Assembly: GCF_050314255.1 (NCBI RefSeq)
Contig: NZ_JBNPMZ010000004.1
Span: forward strand, 124,001 to 188,000
Length of the DNA stretch: 64,000 bases
DNA from: Claveliimonas sp034178805
Lineage (GTDB): Bacteria; Bacillota; Clostridia; Lachnospirales; Lachnospiraceae
Direction of reading: 5' to 3'
The translations under genes were made by a program, and so were the position numbers. The notes beneath the pieces are model-generated. The model did not search any database, was not told where the DNA came from, and saw nothing but the letters and a program-made list of their open reading frames with translations. Positions 7,757 through 16,849 of the stretch are shown here, piece by piece (position 1 is the first letter of the stretch; each line of letters begins with the position of its first letter).

Positions 7757-10405
7757 TTAACTACTGTACGGATTATTATCAAAGAACGCCACGGCTTCTT
7801 TATCACTGACTATTCTATCCGTCTTTATTACCCCGGATGCTGTCTCATCTTCGGTAAGTATACCCTTGTTGATTGCCCAGTTCATAGCCGCTTTCTCATA
7901 ATCATCCAAATCCTCAAATCCGGCATATTTTCCCGAAACATCCTCGCACTTCACATCACAGCCGTATTTCTTTGCTGCATTATACGCTATCTCTGCAAAT
8001 TCAAGTTCTGTAATACCGCTATATGCGCCTATGAACTCACGATCAACATTGTTATAAATACCTTCTTTCATAGCCCAAACTACAGCATCGGCCTCATATT
8101 TCGTCTGAACTGAATTACTGCTGATTTCATCTTCTGTCATTTGCAGTAGTGCACTTACGTACATCTTTTCTGAAAGATCCAGATCTACCCCCAGGCTGTT
8201 CTTTATAAATAATGTTGCCTGTGCTATGGAACACTCTCCCGGTGCACACTCCAGCGCCTTTAAAAATTCATTCTTTTCTGCTTCACTTATTTCAAGTGTA
8301 TCACCATTCTCCACAGGCTGCTCCTCATCTACAGTCGCAGCTGCTTCCACATTAATTGTTATCATTGGCGTCCTCTTAACATCAGAAGACTTAACATAAG
8401 GTATTATATCAGGATTTTCCGAGTAAAGCTGATATACTTCATTATCGACAACATACTTCACATAAGCAGTACCCTCTTTCAACCCGGTTACTATGAAATC
8501 ACCATTCGGATCCTCTTTCAGTGTTACCACATCAGAAGTATCTATCTTATTCCCCTCTCCGTCTGTCAGTATCCAGCTTCCTTTATCACTTCTGAAACCA
8601 TAAAAAGCTCCGTCTTTTTCATCAACACCGTTCATTTCCAGCGTACCGAGATTCAGCTTTTTCCCCGGAGCAATAGACTGGCTGCTGTCATTCGCATTGT
8701 TCAGTTTAACCGTATGCAGCGTATAAAGAGGATAGATTTTTCCAATAGTCCCCTGTGTTCCTTCACCTGTACGCTTAAGCGTGCCTCCTGTTATAGACAT
8801 TGCCCTGTTTGCTGTCAAGCCCTGTGTCGTTTCCTTATAATCCGGCTTTATTCCTATTTCTTTCATTGCATCAGAGATTTTACTATAATCAAGATGTTTT
8901 ATCCACGGGTTATCCCAATCATAACTGGATCTTTTGTATCCATGCTTTACCTTGATTCCCCTTGTGATGCCGTTGGATTCATCATAACCGGCATCCCTGC
9001 TCATTCTCTCTCTGAGATTCTCATTCGCATTCTTAAACTGTGTCATAAATGCTGACTGTGAATATCCTGTCGATGTGAAATAAGTCGTTGCCGCATCGTC
9101 ATCATAGTAGCATCCATCATACGAAAATATGGTTACCGTATATGATATTGCTACCGGGCAGTCATAAACTGTCGAATATACATAATCCGTATTCACAATA
9201 CTCTGAGCCACACCTGTATGTCCGGGAATCTGTATACTTTGAGTACTCTCAGAAGATTCTGATTGTTCTGTACTATTTGTATCGCTCACACCATTTTCCC
9301 ACAGCGCGCCTTCTGTAAAAGAAAAACCTACTTCCGCATGATAAAAATCGGTATTTTTACCGAATGAGAATTTAGCGCTCTGTGTTGATGAAAACGTAAC
9401 CTGTTTTTTATGGGAAATTGTCGAAGAAAGCGTTTCCTTCCGTGATTTTGTAGTTTTTATTTGTTGCGTTGCAGGCTGCGTACTCTCGTTTATTAATGAG
9501 CTTACAGTTCTTTTGCCATTTTCCTTTGCAGTAAATCCTTCGATTTTCGTACCGTTCCGAACCGCTGACAGTGCATTATCAAGATTACCATACCCCCTCA
9601 ACGCCGGCGTTACACCAGTGCTATTTTCTTCTTCCTCATTATATTCTGCACTGACAGGCGTTATTGAAAAGTCACTGTAGGCGATTCCAAGACAGTTATA
9701 TGTATATTTATATGTACCGCCATCACGATCCCTTGTGGCCATCAGATTATAGATTACAGTTCCATCCGACTCTTTGTCATCTGCCATAGCTTTCAGCGAA
9801 CTATGTTTTCTAAAGTCACTTGTCTTGATTTTTCCCGGCTTTACTTCTACAAGCAAACTATATGCTGCTTCCTGTACTTCATTAAGATTTTTTGCAGTAC
9901 GTTTTCCCGAAATGATCGTGTATATATCACACGTTTTTTTATTTTTACCGGTAGACTGAGTGCTGCCTTTTACAGAAGATAAAGCTTTGTACAGATTTCC
10001 GTAACCTTTGCCACCGTTCACATCATTCATGAATCTGTCTTTATAAGGTTTTTTATTAACTGAATAATACGATAACGGATTAGCTGCGAAGACACCGTTT
10101 GCAAAAGCTGCCCAGTATTGAGCGGGAGTATAATTCGTCCCTATTACCTTACAGTTGTACAGAGTCTGCTCCATGAGGGCATCCGGGTCATCCACAACAG
10201 GTCTGTCCTTTGTCTGACCCTCATATATATCGTAATACGTTGTCTCCTGATTGTCGTCATGTCTCGTAAAGGATTTGAAATCTTCACTTGCCCCCTGTGT
10301 ATTGTATGTTGTGGCTGCATTGGCACGTATCGGACATGCTATGCAGGTAAGAGACATCATCATTGTCGTAAATATTGCTGTAACCTTCTTAGAAAATCTT
10401 TTCAC
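7757..10405 (-). CDS. Secreted protein with aerolysin-like region and SLH-like C-terminus
   Basis: Exported protein of 882 residues. GTG start with GGGGAG six bases upstream; signal peptide 1-31 ending ANAATT. The section at roughly 310-440 is Ser/Thr-rich and strand-forming: repeated polar/hydrophobic alternation, a glycine-containing stretch (AEVGFSFTEGALW), a Ser/Thr/Glu run, then SIQIPGHTGVAQS and a YVYSTVY strand. That order resembles the insertion strands and 'vPPht' turn of aerolysin/ETX-MTX2 pore-forming proteins. After an Ig-like stretch (about 590-690) come two or three SLH-like repeats (DAVVWAMKEGIYNN, AAMNWAINKGILT) that would tether it to the wall. A lipoprotein lies just upstream. 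The pore-forming assignment is inference. Confidence 0.55.
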   Translation of the reverse strand: MKRFSKKVTAIFTTMMMSLTCIACPIRANAATTYNTQGASEDFKSFTRHDDNQETTYYDIYEGQTKDRPVVDDPDALMEQTLYNCKVIGTNYTPAQYWAAFANGVFAANPLSYYSVNKKPYKDRFMNDVNGGKGYGNLYKALSSVKGSTQSTGKNKKTCDIYTIISGKRTAKNLNEVQEAAYSLLVEVKPGKIKTSDFRKHSSLKAMADDKESDGTVIYNLMATRDRDGGTYKYTYNCLGIAYSDFSITPVSAEYNEEEENSTGVTPALRGYGNLDNALSAVRNGTKIEGFTAKENGKRTVSSLINESTQPATQQIKTTKSRKETLSSTISHKKQVTFSSTQSAKFSFGKNTDFYHAEVGFSFTEGALWENGVSDTNSTEQSESSESTQSIQIPGHTGVAQSIVNTDYVYSTVYDCPVAISYTVTIFSYDGCYYDDDAATTYFTSTGYSQSAFMTQFKNANENLRERMSRDAGYDESNGITRGIKVKHGYKRSSYDWDNPWIKHLDYSKISDAMKEIGIKPDYKETTQGLTANRAMSITGGTLKRTGEGTQGTIGKIYPLYTLHTVKLNNANDSSQSIAPGKKLNLGTLEMNGVDEKDGAFYGFRSDKGSWILTDGEGNKIDTSDVVTLKEDPNGDFIVTGLKEGTAYVKYVVDNEVYQLYSENPDIIPYVKSSDVKRTPMITINVEAAATVDEEQPVENGDTLEISEAEKNEFLKALECAPGECSIAQATLFIKNSLGVDLDLSEKMYVSALLQMTEDEISSNSVQTKYEADAVVWAMKEGIYNNVDREFIGAYSGITELEFAEIAYNAAKKYGCDVKCEDVSGKYAGFEDLDDYEKAAMNWAINKGILTEDETASGVIKTDRIVSDKEAVAFFDNNPYSS

Positions 10406-10448
10406 GTTTCTCTCCCCTTTCAAGCTCTGAATTACTATTATAAAATCG

Positions 10449-10925
10449 CTACTTTTCAAGAATCATCCTGATGTCCCCACTATCGTTCTTATTTTCCAGA
10501 ATGAGACGTCCGTCTTCCAGGATTCCTGTCACATCATTTTCGTCCACATCTTCCTGGCCTTTTATTACAAAAACATATTCTCCATCGTTTTCTTCATATG
10601 TACCTGTGGACAAAACCGTTGTCTCACTGTTTTTATTGTCACTTTCTTCTTCTGACAGTGTAAATTCCCCGCTCTTCACATCAAGCCTTACAGATATCTC
10701 GGCATCCTCAGCGGCACCGAATATTTCTGCCAGTTCTCCTTTATTATAGGTACCATTTCCTGTATCCATCTCAACAAGATACCATGTTCCTGTTATCAAA
10801 TCACCGGGATTGCCGGAATCAGCGGAATCAGCGGAATCACCGGAACCGCTGCATCCTGTTAATGAACACAACATCACGATAACAAGAAGCATTGAAATCA
10901 TTTTTTTTATAACTTTGTTTCGCAT
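10449..10925 (-). CDS. Small lipoprotein of unknown function
   Basis: Exported lipoprotein of 158 residues: basic start, hydrophobic stretch ISMLLVIVMLCSL and lipobox LTGC near residue 25. A Ser/Gly/Asp linker then leads to a beta-rich domain (GTWYLVEMDTGNG, then alternating strands, ending RMILEK) that looks like a lipocalin-like or DUF4923-type small barrel. The ATG at 10925 has GGAGG five bases upstream; a GTG six bases earlier is less likely. It sits between the TetR gene and the secreted protein with gaps of 47 and 43 bases. It could protect the producing cell from that protein, but nothing in the sequence proves this. Confidence 0.75.
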   Translation of the reverse strand: MRNKVIKKMISMLLVIVMLCSLTGCSGSGDSADSADSGNPGDLITGTWYLVEMDTGNGTYNKGELAEIFGAAEDAEISVRLDVKSGEFTLSEEESDNKNSETTVLSTGTYEENDGEYVFVIKGQEDVDENDVTGILEDGRLILENKNDSGDIRMILEK

Positions 10926-10972
10926 ATACACCTCCGCTTTATTGTATAAGATTTCAAAATTGTTTTCTATAT

Positions 10973-11578
10973 TTATTCCGTCCGTATGTCACACCTCACT
11001 TTCCTGTTATACTTCATGATAAAGAGTTCCATACTCTCTTTCAGCACTTCAATCTGGGATTTCAGATAGAATTCATCCTCGAACAATGCGTAGTGTACGC
11101 AAGCTCGAATCAGAATGAATATCATTGGTGTCAGCTTCTGATAGGGAATACCGAGTTTGCTTTCCAGGAGTTTCGCGTATTCGGTATATCGTCTGTCAAC
11201 ACCTTCAAAGAATTTCTTACCGTATTCTCTGTATTTCGGGTGCGTATAAACTTGATACATCAATCTGTACTTCTTCCCGTGTTTTTCCGCCGTCCAGTAT
11301 GGTATCTCCTCAATAAAACGCCACAATTCCTCAACATCCGTAGGGGCCTTTGCCATAAAATCATCTTCCACCTTACTCATACAGTATTCCGTGGATTGAA
11401 CAATAAGATCATCCAAATTTTCAAAATAGGTATACAGCATATTAGAAGTACACCCACAATAATTTGCCAATGCCCTTATACCTGTTCCGTGCAGTCCGTA
11501 TTCCGCAAAACATTCATAACACTTCTCCATAAGGCATTCTTTTTTTGCATTCCATTGTTCTTTCGTATAGTTCGGCAA
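10973..11578 (-). CDS. TetR-family transcriptional regulator
   Basis: DNA-binding repressor of 201 residues. The helix-turn-helix is at 21-50 (CFAEYGLHGTGIRALANYCG, CTSNMLYTYFENLDDL), typical of TetR. The rest is the helical ligand domain, aromatic-rich. The start is TTG with GGAGG seven bases upstream. A palindrome overlaps the promoter (see 11601-11643), so it probably represses itself and, through short gaps, the lipoprotein, secreted protein and hydrolase behind it. The ligand is unknown. Confidence 0.9.
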   Translation of the reverse strand: MPNYTKEQWNAKKECLMEKCYECFAEYGLHGTGIRALANYCGCTSNMLYTYFENLDDLIVQSTEYCMSKVEDDFMAKAPTDVEELWRFIEEIPYWTAEKHGKKYRLMYQVYTHPKYREYGKKFFEGVDRRYTEYAKLLESKLGIPYQKLTPMIFILIRACVHYALFEDEFYLKSQIEVLKESMELFIMKYNRKVRCDIRTE

Positions 11579-11600
11579 TTCGCCACCTCCGTTTCTATCG

Positions 11601-11643
11601 TTCGTTACGAATAAAGTATATCATATATTTTTTAGGATATCAA
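11601..11643 (-). promoter_or_regulatory. Promoter and palindromic operator of the TetR operon
   Basis: Minus strand TTGATA (11638-11643), 17 bases, TATACT (11615-11620). Just downstream, across the expected RNA start, lies the perfect palindrome TTCGT-T-ACGAA (11601-11611). Its place and symmetry suit a TetR operator. Confidence 0.65.
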
Positions 11644-11668
11644 TCTGAACCTCCTCCTGAAAGAGCAT

Positions 11669-13369
11669 CTATTCTTTCTCCAGCACCAGGAACTGATAGC
11701 CTCCAAGCTGAATCTGTGTTCCATCTGCCAATTCCTTCAGGAATGAATCGCCTGATTTTTTAGAAGAATCATTGTTCACAACAACCTTTTTTACATGGTC
11801 TTTCACAACAATGGTTCTTTTTTCTTTCTGATAATTGGCAAGAATGAGCAGTTCCTTTTCTTCTCCCTTCCGGTAAAATGCCACCAGATTGTGCTCTTCC
11901 TCCAGGATCGGCACCTGTCTTCCGTAAACGACGCATTCACCGTATACACAGTCTTTTCTCAGCCTGATCAATTCTTTATAAAAGTTGAGTACTGAATCTT
12001 TTCTTCCTTCCTGATCAGCCACATTAATCTTAATGTAATTCGGATTTTCCTTAAGCCACGGTGTTCCTTCCGTAAATCCGGCATGCTTATCATCCGACCA
12101 CTGCATCGGTGTCCTGGCATTATCCCTGCTGATCCGTGTCACGATATCAAGCGCCTGTTTTTCGTCGAACCCCTGCTTTCTTGCCACATGATATTCATCA
12201 ATCGTACTGATATCATTGATTTCATCTATACTTTGAAAGACAGTATTTTCCATTCCAATTTCCTGTCCCTGATATAAGAACGGAAGCCCATAAGTCATCA
12301 TCATAATTCCCGCAAGCATCTTCTTGCCGGTCTCATTCACCTCTCCATCCGGGAGATAACGGCTCACACCCCGGGGTTCATCATGATTTTCAATTATATT
12401 TGCCTCAAGCCCTATATGCTGGGACATCTTTTTACTATTATAAATCGTATCCCGATATTCATCCGGAGTCACTTTTCTGCAGTCATACCAGCCCTTTCCG
12501 CTTGCTCCTATCAGATGCGGCGCAAAATCAAAAATCGACTCAAAGCACCCTTCTGCCCCGATATATCGTTCCAGCTCTTCCTCCCGGAAATCAAACAGTT
12601 CTCCAATGGTAAATGCCTGATACGGCGCAAATGCTTCCTGCTTCATTTCCTGCAGAAATGCGTGTACACCGTCTGCATACTGAAGCATCGTTGTACAGGA
12701 ACACATGCCGTCCTCGCGATCCGCCGGAAAATCCTCAAACCTCAGATCCTTCTTGATATTGATGATAGCATCCAGACGGAAACCGGCCACTCCCTTTTCG
12801 AGCCACCAGCGTATCATCTTATATATTTCTTCACGCACCTCAGGATTCTCCCAGTTCAGATCGGGCTGTTCTTTTGCAAACATGTGTAAATAAAACAGAT
12901 TGTCATATCCGGGAACCGGTTCCCACACACTACCCCCAAAATAGGAACGCCAGTTACAGGGCGGATTCCCATTTTTTCCTTCTTTAATATAAAAATATTT
13001 TCCGTATTTTCCATATGGATCTTTCATGGCCTTTTGGAACCACTCATGCTGGTCTGAACAATGATTTACCACCAGATCCATTACAATATACATTTCTCTT
13101 TTCTTCGCTTCCGCAAGAAGCTCATCCATATCTTCCATAGTTCCAAACACCGGATCCAGGGCATAATAATCCGAAATATCATACCCCTGATCCACAAAGG
13201 GGGATTGATAAATGGGTGAAATCCAAATAATCTCTATTCCCAGTTCCTTCAGATAATCCAGTTTACCTATAATCCCTCTTATATCACCGATTCCATCTCC
13301 ATTGCTGTCACAAAAGCTTTTGGGATAGATCTGATATGCAGTCTTGTTATGCCACCATTTCTTCTGCAT
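11669..13369 (-). CDS. GH13 alpha-glucosidase (oligo-1,6-glucosidase type)
   Basis: Cytoplasmic glycoside hydrolase that releases glucose from the non-reducing end of short alpha-glucans. The four GH13 regions are visible: DLVVNHCSDQHEWF (about 98-111), GFRLDAI (about 198, nucleophile Asp), TIGELF (about 255, acid/base Glu) and ENHDEPR (about 327). N-terminal WWHNKTAYQIYPKSF and the 566-residue length fit the GH13_31 group. Trehalose-6-phosphate hydrolase is the main alternative, but no trehalose PTS lies near. AAGGAGAAGGAAAG precedes the ATG. It appears to be a single-gene unit with its own promoter. Confidence 0.9.
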   Translation of the reverse strand: MQKKWWHNKTAYQIYPKSFCDSNGDGIGDIRGIIGKLDYLKELGIEIIWISPIYQSPFVDQGYDISDYYALDPVFGTMEDMDELLAEAKKREMYIVMDLVVNHCSDQHEWFQKAMKDPYGKYGKYFYIKEGKNGNPPCNWRSYFGGSVWEPVPGYDNLFYLHMFAKEQPDLNWENPEVREEIYKMIRWWLEKGVAGFRLDAIINIKKDLRFEDFPADREDGMCSCTTMLQYADGVHAFLQEMKQEAFAPYQAFTIGELFDFREEELERYIGAEGCFESIFDFAPHLIGASGKGWYDCRKVTPDEYRDTIYNSKKMSQHIGLEANIIENHDEPRGVSRYLPDGEVNETGKKMLAGIMMMTYGLPFLYQGQEIGMENTVFQSIDEINDISTIDEYHVARKQGFDEKQALDIVTRISRDNARTPMQWSDDKHAGFTEGTPWLKENPNYIKINVADQEGRKDSVLNFYKELIRLRKDCVYGECVVYGRQVPILEEEHNLVAFYRKGEEKELLILANYQKEKRTIVVKDHVKKVVVNNDSSKKSGDSFLKELADGTQIQLGGYQFLVLEKE

Positions 13370-13409
13370 CTTTCCTTCTCCTTTGTTCGATTCTCATTTT
13401 CGGTTTTTT

Positions 13410-13439
13410 ATTATACACCATCTATCCCCCAGCCGACAA
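13410..13439 (-). promoter_or_regulatory. Likely promoter of the GH13 gene
   Basis: Minus strand TTGTCG (13434-13439) and TATAAT (13410-13415), 18-base spacer, about 40 bases before the start codon. No clear catabolite-control site was seen. Confidence 0.5.
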
Positions 13440-13453
13440 TCTACCAATAAAGA

Positions 13454-14473
13454 TTATTCTTTTCTTACTATGGCAGCTATGGCACAGACTGCCGCAAAGA
13501 GCACACCTGCACATGGCCATATGATCCAGGTCATTCGCCAGTCATTTGTATAAAAACTGATTCCCAGATAAATAGCTGTAACAATACACCAATACGCTCT
13601 GGAAAGATTATTGTTTCTTTTACTCTCTAATTTTTTCTCAGGAGTAAAATCACCTTCTTCTAAAAGCTTCTGATAACTTCCCAATATCATTCCGGACCAT
13701 ACAAACAGAAATACACCGGATGCCACAAGTGCCAATAAGATTCCCACACAATATACATATATTATATCGGGAGAACCGAATGCAGCCGCTGCCATCAAAG
13801 GCACTACACTCAGAATACAAAGTGACACGCCTGAAATAATGCATTTTTTATATGCCGGCTCAAATTCTTCCCGTTTTTTCTCTGCAATACCCGCAACACC
13901 ATATTGAAGAGTGATTTCTTCCTTTTCCAGATAATCGTATTTCTCTAATTTCATTCCGAGAGATATGAAGATAGAAACAGCTCCTGCTATCATAACCAGA
14001 AGAATCACTACTCCAATCCCTCCTGCCATATCCTCAGTAATCGAGATAACTCCATATTCTGCCATACCTCCCAGAAGAATCAGTAAAACCGGGGAGACGA
14101 TGCACAGAAATACTGCTGCCGCCATCTTCCACGCAGATCCCCTTACCAGATTCATATACGCATTTGCCTCATCCAAAGATACCTGCCGAACTGCTTTCTT
14201 CTCCATATGATTCTCATTTTGAACAGATTCATCTTCTGACTCCTGTTCAGAATAAAATGTCGCAGGAAACTCTTCTATTTCTTCTTTTAATAGGTAATCC
14301 GTACTCACACCAAATATCTCACTCAATTTAATAATCTTGTCCAAATCCGGAATGGATGCCGTACTTTCCCACTTTGATACCGACTGGCGGGAAATATTCA
14401 ATCTGGCTGCCAGTTCTTCCTGTGACCATCCTTTTTGTTTTCTAAGCCTGGTTATTTTTTCTGCTAATATCAT
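13454..14473 (-). CDS. XRE-family regulator with membrane domain
   Basis: The N-terminal 60 residues form a Cro/CI-type helix-turn-helix (ITRLRKQKGWSQEELAARLN, then SRQSVSKWESTASIPDLDKI). A linker of about 50 acidic residues leads to a C-terminal half with five hydrophobic segments (for example MAAAVFLCIVSPVLLILLGG and GVVILLVMIAGAVSIFISLG), so the protein is membrane-tethered. Such fusions are common in Lachnospiraceae and may sense envelope state; the target is unknown. The ATG at 14473 has AAGGAGG six bases upstream; the longer frame to 14533 has no ribosome site. TATAAT lies at 14508-14513. Confidence 0.85.
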   Translation of the reverse strand: MILAEKITRLRKQKGWSQEELAARLNISRQSVSKWESTASIPDLDKIIKLSEIFGVSTDYLLKEEIEEFPATFYSEQESEDESVQNENHMEKKAVRQVSLDEANAYMNLVRGSAWKMAAAVFLCIVSPVLLILLGGMAEYGVISITEDMAGGIGVVILLVMIAGAVSIFISLGMKLEKYDYLEKEEITLQYGVAGIAEKKREEFEPAYKKCIISGVSLCILSVVPLMAAAAFGSPDIIYVYCVGILLALVASGVFLFVWSGMILGSYQKLLEEGDFTPEKKLESKRNNNLSRAYWCIVTAIYLGISFYTNDWRMTWIIWPCAGVLFAAVCAIAAIVRKE

Positions 14474-14522
14474 AATATACCTCCTTGTACCTCTTCCTGA
14501 TATCCAAATTATAGCAAAAATA

Positions 14523-14565
14523 GCGGTTGACAACCACCAAGTTCTCCTTGAAATGTGTCAACCGC
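14523..14565. repeat. Hairpin repeat, copy 1
   Basis: 43 bases with perfect 10-base arms, GCGGTTGACA and TGTCAACCGC, around a conserved 23-base centre that holds a second small stem (CAAG/CTTG). A second copy at 16775-16817 differs at four positions; two of these are compensatory in the arms. On the minus strand it is followed by TATTTTTGC, so it may end SDR transcription. Confidence 0.8.
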
Positions 14566-14641
14566 CAGTTGCAAAAATGTATTTTCACATGCCAGTCTTA
14601 TATTCCCGCATCTTTCTATACTTATATATCTCATCCTATGC

Positions 14642-15418
14642 TTAAAAACAGGTGAACGCTCCATCAATCAGGAAATCGGAACCTGTTGTAAATGAACTTG
14701 TATCACCGGCAAGATAAACACAGATAGCCTCCAGTTCTTCCGGTTTTCCCATTCTGCCAAGCGGCGCCATTTCATTCCATTTTTCAATTAATGGAATCAA
14801 TGTCGGGGAATTTAATGTCAGTTCTGTTCCAATATATCCCGGGCTAATGCTATTTACACGAACGCCACGTTTTGCCCATTCGATCGCAAGTGATTTTGTC
14901 AACTGAATGACCGCAGCTTTTGATGCATTGTATGCACACTGTGGCTGTGGAACATTAACAATATGTGCAGACATAGATGCTGTATTAATTATAGAACCGC
15001 CTCCGTTTTCCAACATATATTTACCTGCAGCAATGTCTGTAAGGAAAATTCCATTCAGATTAATATTGATGACTTTATACCACTGTTCATACGTCATCTC
15101 CTCCGCAGGTGCATTGATACAGATTCCGGCATTGTTATGACAGAAATCCAGTCCGCCCAATTCTTTTACTACCTGTGACACCATTGCATCCACCTGTTTT
15201 TGATCGGTGCAGTCTGTTTTAATGGCAATTACTTTTCTTCCTGTTTCCTCCGCAAGTTCTTTTGCAGTCTTCTGCGCTTCTTCAAAATCAAGATCCACAA
15301 TTGCCACATCAGCTCCCGCCTCTGCAAATGCTCTTGCTGTACACTTTCCGATTCCTCTTGCAGCACCTGTTACAAATCCTTTTTTTTCATCTAATCTCAT
15401 TTTTTCAATAATACCCAT
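14642..15418 (-). CDS. Short-chain dehydrogenase/reductase (SDR)
   Basis: NAD(P)-dependent oxidoreductase of 258 residues. The cofactor motif GAARGIGKCTARAF is near residue 17, the NNAGIC strand near 92, and the catalytic tetrad is Asn near 118, Ser of NTASMSAH near 145, and YNASK near 160. Acidic VDLDFEEA after the second strand points to NAD rather than NADP. It has relatives among sugar-alcohol and gluconate dehydrogenases, and the ROK regulator read divergently from it supports a polyol or sugar substrate. The ATG at 15418 has AAGGAG seven bases upstream; an ATG at 15424 is too close to it. Confidence 0.87.
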   Translation of the reverse strand: MGIIEKMRLDEKKGFVTGAARGIGKCTARAFAEAGADVAIVDLDFEEAQKTAKELAEETGRKVIAIKTDCTDQKQVDAMVSQVVKELGGLDFCHNNAGICINAPAEEMTYEQWYKVININLNGIFLTDIAAGKYMLENGGGSIINTASMSAHIVNVPQPQCAYNASKAAVIQLTKSLAIEWAKRGVRVNSISPGYIGTELTLNSPTLIPLIEKWNEMAPLGRMGKPEELEAICVYLAGDTSSFTTGSDFLIDGAFTCF

Positions 15419-15577
15419 GTCCATTCTCCTTTTTGAAATTTATTTTGTAAATTCATTTGTCAAATTGCAATTACATATTATATCAAACACCTCGCACAGT
15501 CAATCTTCTATTTTTCACAGTTATTAGATTTTAAAATTGTAAGTTTTGCACAATAGTATTAAAGTTTTTGTGTATGA

Positions 15578-15609
15578 TATAATTGTTTTGGTAAAGACAT
15601 TTTACAAAA
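15578..15609 (+). promoter_or_regulatory. ROK gene -10 box and candidate operator
   Basis: TATAAT at 15578-15583 (weak -35), then an imperfect dyad TTTTGGTAAA-N5-TTTACAAAA at 15586-15609. A matching half-site TTTTGTAAA lies in the SDR leader near 15443. Position and A/T-rich symmetry fit ROK/XylR-type operators. Confidence 0.5.
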
Positions 15610-15623
15610 CAAGGATTGATATT

Positions 15624-16748
15624 ATGAAAAAAAGCATTACACCTAATCAAATTAAGGAAAATAACAGGAATCTGATTTATCACTATATTTACCAAAACGG
15701 GAAAGTATCCCAACAAGACATTTCCTATAATCTTCGTCTAAGCCGTCCTACAATCACTACCAATTTAACTAATCTGGAAGCTGATGGACTCATTCAAAAA
15801 AACGGGCAAATCGACACGGAATACGTTGGTCGAAAAGCCTCTGCATACTCTATTGTCTCAGATTATCGCGTAGGGATTGGTGTGGAAATTTTAAAAGATG
15901 AAGTGAAAATGATTGCAGTCGACCTCTACGGCAGGAAAATCAGCCGTCTGGCATTTGCAATTAATTATGAAAATGCAGAAATGTATTACCAATCTGTGTG
16001 TGACAAAATTTTTAATTTTATAAATTCCATGCATTTATCGGATCATCAGATTCTTGGCGTTGGATTTGCCATGCAGGCGTTGATTTCTCCGGACAAAAAA
16101 ACGGTAATATACGGCAAGATACTGTCATGTACCGAACTTTCTATCAATGTTTTTACAAAATACCTTCCTTTTCCCTGTTCCTTTGTACATGATGCAGAGA
16201 GTGCTGCTGTTTCTGAATTATGGATTTCCCCGGAACTTGAAGACGCATTTTATCTGTCAATAAGTAATCATCTGGGAGCAGCTATCATCTCAAAAGGAAT
16301 GATTTTAGCAGGAAAGCATGGACACAGCTCCACAATTGAGCACATTAACATGCAATCTGATGGAGCATTATGCTACTGCGGAAAACGCGGATGCATGGAA
16401 ACACTTTGCTCTCTCAATGCACTGTTAAACAAAAATGAAACCCTGGATGACTTTTTCAAGTATCTGAGACTGGAGGATTCCTCTTATATGATCCGTTGGA
16501 ATCATTTCCTGACAAATCTTGCAAAAGCAATTAATATGCTTCACCTGATCTTCGATACTGATTTTATACTCGGAGGTTACCTGGCCCCCTATCTGTGCGA
16601 AAGTGATCTTGCATTTTTACATGAAAAAATTCATCAAATGACTCCATTCGATGAACCTTCTGATTTTCTTCGTATCAGTAAAATGCCAAAGCATAATATT
16701 GCAATCGGGGCTGCACTTCCGTATATTCAGGAATTTCTTGAAAACTAA
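15624..16748 (+). CDS. ROK-family transcriptional regulator
   Basis: Sugar-responsive repressor of 374 residues. A winged helix lies at 1-75 (NRNLIYHYIYQNGKVSQQDI, then SRPTITTNLTNLEADGLI). The C-terminal part is an actin-like ROK fold with the zinc signature CYCGKRGCMET near 250 and GHSSTIEH just before it. The kinase phosphate motif DxGxT is absent (VDLYGRKI), so this is a regulator and not a sugar kinase. The ATG at 15624 has AAGGA nine bases upstream; upstream codons are unlikely to be used. It is divergent from the SDR gene, its probable target. Confidence 0.88.
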   Translation: MKKSITPNQIKENNRNLIYHYIYQNGKVSQQDISYNLRLSRPTITTNLTNLEADGLIQKNGQIDTEYVGRKASAYSIVSDYRVGIGVEILKDEVKMIAVDLYGRKISRLAFAINYENAEMYYQSVCDKIFNFINSMHLSDHQILGVGFAMQALISPDKKTVIYGKILSCTELSINVFTKYLPFPCSFVHDAESAAVSELWISPELEDAFYLSISNHLGAAIISKGMILAGKHGHSSTIEHINMQSDGALCYCGKRGCMETLCSLNALLNKNETLDDFFKYLRLEDSSYMIRWNHFLTNLAKAINMLHLIFDTDFILGGYLAPYLCESDLAFLHEKIHQMTPFDEPSDFLRISKMPKHNIAIGAALPYIQEFLEN

Positions 16749-16774
16749 AGTGTTTTTATGATCTACTAAAAACG

Positions 16775-16817
16775 GCGATTGACAACCACCAAGTTCTTCT
16801 TGAAATGTGTCAATCGT
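16775..16817. repeat. Hairpin repeat, copy 2
   Basis: Same 43-base unit as at 14523-14565. Arms are CGATTGACA and TGTCAATCG: a G-C pair of copy 1 is an A-T pair here. It sits between the convergent ends of the ROK gene and the MATE remnant, and minus-strand CGTTTTTAG follows it. Confidence 0.8.
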
Positions 16818-16849
16818 CAATTTCTGCTCTTAATTTTTCTTCAAATGCA

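Noticed and set aside
15624..16748. ROK sugar kinase
   Set aside because: The DxGxT phosphate motif is absent and there is an N-terminal winged helix.
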